NCBI GenBank assembly: GCA_023435335.1
Contig: JAEYRU010000092.1
Coordinates: 1-10,147 of the forward strand
Reading direction: 5' to 3'
Length of the DNA stretch: 10,147 bases
From: Pseudomonadota bacterium
GTDB taxonomy: Bacteria; Pseudomonadota; Alphaproteobacteria; Rhizobiales; Rhizobiaceae
Below the pieces are notes generated by a model that ran no database searches, was not told where the DNA came from, and was given only the letters and a program-made list of their open reading frames with translations. A program made the translations under genes and the position numbers. Below, one piece after another: positions 6,633 to 10,147 of the stretch (within the stretch, counting starts at the first letter, position 1; each line of letters opens with the position of its first letter).

Positions 6633-7607
6633 ATGCAGGTGAACGGCGAGGGCAAATCGCGCATCGAACTGATCGACGTCGCGCGGGGCACGGCTCTCGT
6701 CGCGATGGCGATCTACCACTTCACCTGGGATCTCGAATTCTTCGGCTACATCGATCCCGGCACGACCGGCGAGGGCGGCTGGAAGCTCTTCGCGCGCGCC
6801 ATCGCCTCCTCCTTCCTGTTCCTGGTGGGGGTCAGCCTTGTGCTGGCGCATGGCCGCGGCATCCGCTGGCAGCCGTTCCTGCGGCGCCTCGCCATGGTCG
6901 CGGCGGCGGCGGCGGCGATCTCGCTCGTCACCTGGTTTGCCGTGCCGGGCGGCTTCATCTTCTTCGGCATCCTGCACCAGATCGCACTGGGCAGCCTGAT
7001 CGGACTCGCCTTCGTGCGGCTTCCGTGGCCGGTTGTCCTGGCCGTCGCCGCGGCGGTGATCGCAGCCCCGCATTACCTGCGCAGCGCCGCCTTCGACGCG
7101 CCGGTCTGGTGGTGGCTGGGCCTCTCGCCGGCCGATCCGCCCTCCAACGACTACGTGCCGGTCTTTCCCTGGACGGGCGCCGTGCTGGCCGGCATGGCGG
7201 CGGCCAGGCTCGCCGAAGGTCTCGGGCTGTTGACCGCGCTGGGTGCGGTGTGGCCCGGGCGCATGGCGGCGCCGGTGATCTTCGCGGGGCGCCACAGCCT
7301 CGCCTTCTACCTAATCCACCAGCCGGTGCTGATCAGCGCAATCTGGCTGTTCGCGCTGCTGGTGCCGCCGCCGGCGCAGACGGGAAGCGGCTTCATCGGC
7401 GCCTGCACGGCGGCCTGCCTGGAAACGCGCGACGGCGACTTCTGCCCGCGCTACTGCGGCTGCGTTCTCGAGAGGCTGGAAACAGAGAATCGTCTGGACG
7501 ATGTCTTCGCCGGCGATCAGGATGCCGAGACGATGGCGCGGCTCAACGAGATCGCCGGCATCTGCACGGTCGAGACCGACCTCGCCGCGCCCGTGCCGGA
7601 GGATTGA
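6633..7607 (+). CDS. DUF1624 (HGSNAT-like) multipass membrane protein with cysteine-rich tail
   Basis: A 324-residue inner-membrane protein of the DUF1624 family, related to the catalytic domain of heparan-alpha-glucosaminide N-acetyltransferase and thought to acylate sugars across the membrane. No substrate is known for bacterial members. It opens with RIELIDVARGTALVAMAIYHFTWDL (about 10-34), the family N-terminal segment with a candidate catalytic histidine (H29). Several hydrophobic helices follow up to about 245, with FFGILHQIALGSLIGL, YVPVFPWTGAVLAGM and FAGRHSLAFYLIHQPVL matching the family pattern. The last 75 residues are soluble, acidic and carry six cysteines (C258, C262, C271, C275, C277, C311). 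This part is not explained by the acyltransferase domain. The ATG at 6633 has GAGG eight bases upstream. The next gene follows after 18 bases, so the two are probably one operon. Confidence 0.88.
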   Translation: MQVNGEGKSRIELIDVARGTALVAMAIYHFTWDLEFFGYIDPGTTGEGGWKLFARAIASSFLFLVGVSLVLAHGRGIRWQPFLRRLAMVAAAAAAISLVTWFAVPGGFIFFGILHQIALGSLIGLAFVRLPWPVVLAVAAAVIAAPHYLRSAAFDAPVWWWLGLSPADPPSNDYVPVFPWTGAVLAGMAAARLAEGLGLLTALGAVWPGRMAAPVIFAGRHSLAFYLIHQPVLISAIWLFALLVPPPAQTGSGFIGACTAACLETRDGDFCPRYCGCVLERLETENRLDDVFAGDQDAETMARLNEIAGICTVETDLAAPVPED

Positions 7608-7625
7608 AGCTGGAAGGAGAGGGCG

Positions 7626-8102
7626 ATGGGCACCTATGAGGAGCGGCCGAACCGGTTTCCCTGGCCGCCGGTCATCTATGTCGCGGCGATAGCGCTCGCC
7701 GTCGTCCTGCACTGGGCCTGGCCGCTGCCGTGGCTCGGCTCGCCGCTGGCCGATTTCCTCTTCGCCGTGGGTCTTGTCCTGGCGGCGGGCGCGCTCGCCA
7801 TCGACTTCGCCGCCATGCGCGCGCTGCAGCGGGCGCGCACCACGATCCTGCCGCACCGCGGCAGCACCCACCTGCAGACCGGGGGGCCCTACGCCGTTAC
7901 CCGCAACCCGATCTATCTCGGCAACACGCTGCTGATGATCGCGGCGGGCCTCGTCTTCGGCATTCTCTGGTTCCTGCTGCTCGCCCCGGTTGCAGGCTTC
8001 GTCACGCAGAAGCTCGCCATCGAGCGCGAGGAGCAGCACCTGGCGCTACGCTTCGGCAAGCCCTATCGCGACTACATGAAGCGGGTGAGGCGGTGGATCT
8101 AG
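7626..8102 (+). CDS. Isoprenylcysteine carboxyl methyltransferase (ICMT) family membrane protein
   Basis: A 158-residue membrane protein of the ICMT/phospholipid methyltransferase family, which in characterised members transfers a methyl group from S-adenosylmethionine to a membrane-embedded substrate. Bacterial members are mostly uncharacterised. Hydrophobic segments lie at about 14-34, 42-62 and 97-125. The methyltransferase signature is clear: GGPYAVTRNPIYLGNTLL at 86-103, and the C-terminal EREEQHLALRFGKPYRDYMKRVRRW with the usual E-x-x-L-x-x-x-F/Y-G-x-x-Y pattern at 135-157. The ATG at 7626 has a very strong GGAAGGAGAGG upstream. It begins 18 bases after the DUF1624 stop and is likely co-transcribed with it. 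It converges on the MerR gene. The lipid or protein substrate is unknown. Confidence 0.9.
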   Translation: MGTYEERPNRFPWPPVIYVAAIALAVVLHWAWPLPWLGSPLADFLFAVGLVLAAGALAIDFAAMRALQRARTTILPHRGSTHLQTGGPYAVTRNPIYLGNTLLMIAAGLVFGILWFLLLAPVAGFVTQKLAIEREEQHLALRFGKPYRDYMKRVRRWI

Positions 8103-8137
8103 GGCAGTAGGGCAGGCTTCTCCCGGCCATCGATTGA

Positions 8138-8156
8138 CCGCGGTTGTTGCCCGCGG
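8138..8156. terminator. Stem-loop between the ICMT-family and MerR genes
   Basis: CCGCGG at 8138-8143 and 8151-8156 form a six-pair stem around a seven-base loop, in the 83-base gap between the two convergent stop codons. There is no T-run on either side, so this is at most a weak or factor-assisted transcript end. Confidence 0.3.
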
Positions 8157-8185
8157 CGGCTCGATGCCGGATATTCGCCGCTGGC

Positions 8186-8572
8186 TTAGGTGTTGACGCC
8201 GAGCTCCACCAGCCGCTCCACGCAGGCTTCCTCGGCCTGGTCGAGCTCGGTCAGCGTCTCTTCGAGGTCGCGCCGCTTCTGCCGCAACTGGTCGCGTTTC
8301 TCGGAAATGCGCGTGATCATCAGCTTGAGCTGGCCGACCTCGCCGGGCGGCGCCTTGTACATCTGGATGATCTCGCGGATCTCGTTGATCGAGAAGCCGA
8401 GGCGGCGGCCGCGGATGATCTGGCGGATGAGGTGGCGGTCGGTCGGGCGGAACAGGCGCGTGCGGCCGCGGCGCACCGGCTGGATCAGGCCCTCGTCCTC
8501 GTAGAAGCGCAGGGTGCGGGTCGAGATGTCGAACTCGCGGGTCAGCTCCGTGATCGTGTAATATTCGCGCAA
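8186..8572 (-). CDS. MerR-family transcriptional regulator, LiuR-like
   Basis: A 128-residue DNA-binding regulator. The N-terminal winged helix-turn-helix is typical of MerR: YTITELTREFDISTRTLRFYEDEGLI at about 5-30, then the wing RRGRTRLFRPTDRHLIRQIIRGRRLGFSINEIREII to about 69. A coiled-coil dimer helix spans about 83-123. The effector tail is very short, with one cysteine (C117), so it does not look like a metal or redox sensor of the MerR/SoxR type. The text resembles LiuR, which controls branched-chain amino acid and acyl-CoA breakdown in proteobacteria; this is from memory and no such catabolic gene is in the window. The start is TTG at 8572 with GAGG eight bases upstream; an in-frame stop lies further upstream and no in-frame ATG comes between. 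It is divergent from recA across 342 bases. Confidence 0.9.
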   Translation of the reverse strand: MREYYTITELTREFDISTRTLRFYEDEGLIQPVRRGRTRLFRPTDRHLIRQIIRGRRLGFSINEIREIIQMYKAPPGEVGQLKLMITRISEKRDQLRQKRRDLEETLTELDQAEEACVERLVELGVNT

Positions 8573-8613
8573 TGCCCGAGCCTCGTCTTCGCAGGCCGGT
8601 TTGTCGCATGGCG

Positions 8614-8629
8614 CTTACGTAAAAGTCAA
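8614..8629 (-). promoter_or_regulatory. Candidate promoter -35 and MerR-type operator
   Basis: On the minus strand TTGACT (8629-8624) is a good -35 element, and the perfect eight-base palindrome TTACGTAA (8622-8615) sits directly after it, where MerR-family regulators bind. The combined TTGACTTTTACGTAAG is an imperfect dyad. It lies 42-57 bases before the MerR start codon, a suitable place for autoregulation. The -10 is poor (GACAAA at 18-base spacing). Confidence 0.35.
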
Positions 8630-8831
8630 TTGCGGCCAGGTTGCCGTGCCGACCAGAGATCGGGGGAGGGGCGGCGCGACCTGTGGGGTTCGGCGACGGC
8701 CCCGGCGGCGGGAGCATGCTCGCGATTCGGCCGTCGGCGCCGCGGAGCCCCGCCCAAATCCCGAGCCGCGCCGGCGCGTACAAAATGAGAACAGATTTGA
8801 GAAACGTCGGAAAAACAAGCTCTTGCGCCTC

Positions 8832-8860
8832 TTGTCAAACAGGAACAAAAGAGGTACAAA
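8832..8860 (+). promoter_or_regulatory. recA promoter
   Basis: TTGTCA (8832-8837) and TACAAA (8855-8860) are separated by exactly 17 bases in the AT-rich part of the gap, giving a start near 8867 and a leader of about 48 bases. The spacing, and the overlap with a LexA-type box, make this the best promoter call in the window. Confidence 0.7.
8843..8857 (+). promoter_or_regulatory. LexA (SOS) box of recA
   Basis: GAACAAAAGAGGTAC matches the alphaproteobacterial LexA direct repeat GAAC-N7-GAAC (equivalently GTTC-N7-GTTC) at seven of eight fixed positions. It fills the spacer and the first bases of the -10 of the recA promoter, where bound LexA would block RNA polymerase until DNA damage triggers its self-cleavage. 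It is different from the E. coli CTG-N10-CAG box. Confidence 0.75.
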
Positions 8861-8872
8861 AATAGTGGGACA

Positions 8873-8885
8873 CCGGATCATCCGG
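8873..8885 (+). repeat. Palindrome in the recA leader
   Basis: CCGGAT and ATCCGG meet around a single C, a perfect 13-base dyad about 30 bases before the recA ATG. As RNA it would form a five-pair stem with loop TCA. No function is known to me; it could be a protein site or affect the leader. Confidence 0.4.
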
Positions 8886-8914
8886 CATCGTTGACGACCA
8901 AGGGGTAATGTATC

Positions 8915-9997
8915 ATGGCTCAGAACTCATTGCGGCTGGTTGAGGATAATTCGGTGGACAAGACAAAGGCCCTGGACGCGGCGCTATCGCAGATCGAGCG
9001 TGCGTTCGGCAAGGGCTCGGTCATGCGGCTCGGCAAGAACGAGCAGGTGATCGAGATCGAGACGGTCTCCACCGGCTCGCTCGGGCTCGACATCGCGCTC
9101 GGTGTGGGCGGCCTGCCCAAGGGGCGCATCGTGGAGATCTACGGGCCGGAGAGCTCGGGCAAGACGACGCTGGCGCTGCACACCGTGGCCGAGGCGCAGA
9201 AGAAGGGCGGCATCTGCGCCTTCGTGGACGCCGAGCACGCGCTCGACCCGGTCTACGCGCGCAAGCTGGGCGTCGACCTGGAGAACCTGCTGATCTCGCA
9301 GCCCGACACCGGCGAGCAGGCGCTGGAGATCTGCGACACGCTGGTGCGCTCGGGCGCCATCGACGTGCTGGTGGTGGACTCGGTCGCCGCGCTCACCCCG
9401 CGCGCCGAGATCGAGGGCGAGATGGGCGAATCGCTGCCCGGCCTGCAGGCGCGCCTCATGAGCCAGGCGCTGCGCAAGCTGACCGCCTCGATCTCGCGCT
9501 CCAACACGATGGTGATCTTCATCAACCAGATCCGCATGAAGATCGGCGTCATGTACGGTTCGCCCGAGACGACCACGGGCGGCAACGCGCTGAAGTTCTA
9601 CGCCTCGGTCCGCCTCGACATCCGCCGCATCGGCGCGGTCAAGGACCGCGACGAGGTGGTGGGCAACCAGACCCGCGTGAAGGTGGTGAAGAACAAGCTG
9701 GCCCCGCCCTTCAAGCAGGTCGAGTTCGACATCATGTATGGCGAGGGCGTCTCCAAGATGGGCGAGCTCGTCGACCTCGGCGTCAAGGCCGGCGTCGTCG
9801 AGAAATCCGGCGCGTGGTTCTCCTACAATTCGCAGCGTCTCGGCCAGGGCCGCGAGAACGCCAAGCAGTTCCTGCGCGACAATCCCGAACTCGCCGGCGA
9901 GATCGAGCTGGCGCTCAGGCAGAATGCCGGGCTGATCGCGGAAAAATTCCTCGAGGATGGCGGCGACGTGGAGGACAGCGAAGCCGCCGGCATGTGA
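8915..9997 (+). CDS. recA: Recombinase RecA
   Basis: RecA forms ATP-bound filaments on single-stranded DNA, drives homologous strand exchange and stimulates LexA self-cleavage in the SOS response. The 360-residue product is full length. Visible are the Walker A loop GPESSGKTT (77-85), the catalytic glutamate E107 in FVDAEHALD, Walker B VLVVDSVAAL (151-160), and the DNA-binding loop 2 and flank INQIRMKIGVMYGSPETTTGGNALKFYA (about 204-230). The C-terminal domain ends in an acidic tail (EDGGDVEDSEAAGM). The ATG at 8915 has AAGGGG nine bases upstream; an out-of-frame ATG at 8908 leads to a short dead end. The gene has its own promoter and LexA box upstream and a strong terminator downstream, so it is transcribed alone. 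The absence of recX directly behind it fits many rhizobia. Confidence 0.99.
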   Translation: MAQNSLRLVEDNSVDKTKALDAALSQIERAFGKGSVMRLGKNEQVIEIETVSTGSLGLDIALGVGGLPKGRIVEIYGPESSGKTTLALHTVAEAQKKGGICAFVDAEHALDPVYARKLGVDLENLLISQPDTGEQALEICDTLVRSGAIDVLVVDSVAALTPRAEIEGEMGESLPGLQARLMSQALRKLTASISRSNTMVIFINQIRMKIGVMYGSPETTTGGNALKFYASVRLDIRRIGAVKDRDEVVGNQTRVKVVKNKLAPPFKQVEFDIMYGEGVSKMGELVDLGVKAGVVEKSGAWFSYNSQRLGQGRENAKQFLRDNPELAGEIELALRQNAGLIAEKFLEDGGDVEDSEAAGM

Positions 9998-10033
9998 TCG
10001 CTCGCCGGTAGTGCCGGCATGTGATTGCTTGCC
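9986..10033 (+). repeat. Imperfect 21-base tandem duplication over the recA stop codon
   Basis: The 21 bases at 9986-10006, starting GCCGGCATGTGAT, recur at 10013-10033 with two differences (C to T at the 14th and 18th bases). The period is 27 bases and a six-base linker separates the copies. The first copy holds the last recA codons and its TGA; the second lies in the untranslated tail ahead of the terminator. Confidence 0.7.
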
Positions 10034-10042
10034 ATCGATTGT

Positions 10043-10059
10043 CCGGCCATGACGGCCGG
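10043..10059 (+). repeat. Small hairpin before the recA terminator
   Basis: CCGGCC (10043-10048) and GGCCGG (10054-10059) form a perfect six-pair stem with loop ATGAC. It sits immediately before the main terminator stem and may add to transcript-end structure. No T-run follows it directly. Confidence 0.4.
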
Positions 10060-10061
10060 GG

Positions 10062-10100
10062 AGGCCGCCGGGCGCCTGCTCCGGCGGCCTTTTTCGTTTT
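10062..10100 (+). terminator. Intrinsic terminator of recA
   Basis: AGGCCGCCGG (10062-10071) pairs perfectly with CCGGCGGCCT (10081-10090) around a nine-base loop and is followed by a T-rich tract (TTTTT CG TTTT). Ten GC-rich pairs plus a T-run is a textbook rho-independent terminator, 65 bases after the recA stop. Beyond it, positions 10101-10147 hold nothing I can assign. Confidence 0.92.
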
Positions 10101-10147
10101 CTGGACAAGCGGGCGGGCGCAAGGCTAAAAGGCGCAGTTCCATCGCC

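Larger units (their letters stand above)
8573..8914. other. 342-base divergent intergenic region between merR-type gene and recA
   Basis: No convincing gene is present on either strand; the open frames that cross it have arginine- and proline-rich chance composition. It holds, from left to right, the MerR-side ribosome site and candidate operator (8581-8629), a very GC-rich block (about 8640-8780) with no structure I can assign, then an AT-richer block (about 8780-8870) with the recA promoter and LexA box, and a short dyad in the recA leader (8873-8885). Confidence 0.6.

Noticed and set aside
8789..8803. A second LexA-like box (GAAC then AGAA) upstream of recA
   Set aside because: With the required seven-base spacing the second half-site reads AGAA, which fails; the better match is at 8843-8857 in the promoter.
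8601..8894. Short open frames in the gap between the MerR gene and recA
   Set aside because: They cross the recA promoter and LexA box, are rich in Arg and Pro in the GC-rich part and Lys/Arg in the AT-rich part, and have no supporting ribosome site.
8984..10108. A 374-codon minus-strand open frame opposite recA
   Set aside because: It mirrors the RecA codons, is dominated by Ala, His, Asp and Arg, and runs through the recA terminator. It is a shadow of recA.

Overview
The window is a GC-rich, densely packed chromosomal segment from an alphaproteobacterium, most likely of the order Hyphomicrobiales (Rhizobiales), perhaps a Mesorhizobium/Phyllobacteriaceae-type genome. Evidence for this is the RecA sequence and its upstream GAAC-N7-GTAC box (the alphaproteobacterial LexA-site type), the small OmpA lipoprotein with a glycine zipper, and the overall gene style. 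The placement is inference from protein character, not from a search. No mobile element, CRISPR array, phage gene or base-composition break is visible, so this looks like core genome rather than an accessory island.

Layout, left to right. Positions 1-13 hold the first codons of an unidentified minus-strand gene just downstream of lipB (octanoyltransferase, minus). A GNAT acetyltransferase (plus) converges on a tRNA-Leu(GAG) gene (minus). A 116-residue protein of unknown function (minus) is divergent from mgtE (magnesium channel, plus). mgtE converges on an OmpA-family lipoprotein (minus), which is followed upstream by a GGDEF diguanylate cyclase (minus) and an aldo/keto reductase (minus). Divergent from the reductase is a two-gene plus-strand unit: a DUF1624 membrane acyltransferase-like protein with an unusual cysteine-rich C-terminal tail, and an isoprenylcysteine-methyltransferase-family membrane protein. 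These converge on a MerR-family regulator (minus). recA (plus) closes the window with its own promoter, an overlapping LexA box and a strong intrinsic terminator.

The genes do not form one pathway. They serve lipoylation, translation, Mg2+ homeostasis, envelope anchoring, c-di-GMP signalling, carbonyl reduction and DNA repair. The only convincing operons are 6633-8102 and, probably, lipB with the cut-off gene at the left edge.

I found no clear new multi-gene system. The best leads are the six-cysteine tail on the DUF1624 protein, a near-consensus CtrA-type site ahead of a diguanylate cyclase that lacks the canonical inhibitory I-site, a candidate operator ahead of the LiuR-like MerR gene, and a small duplication over the recA stop codon.
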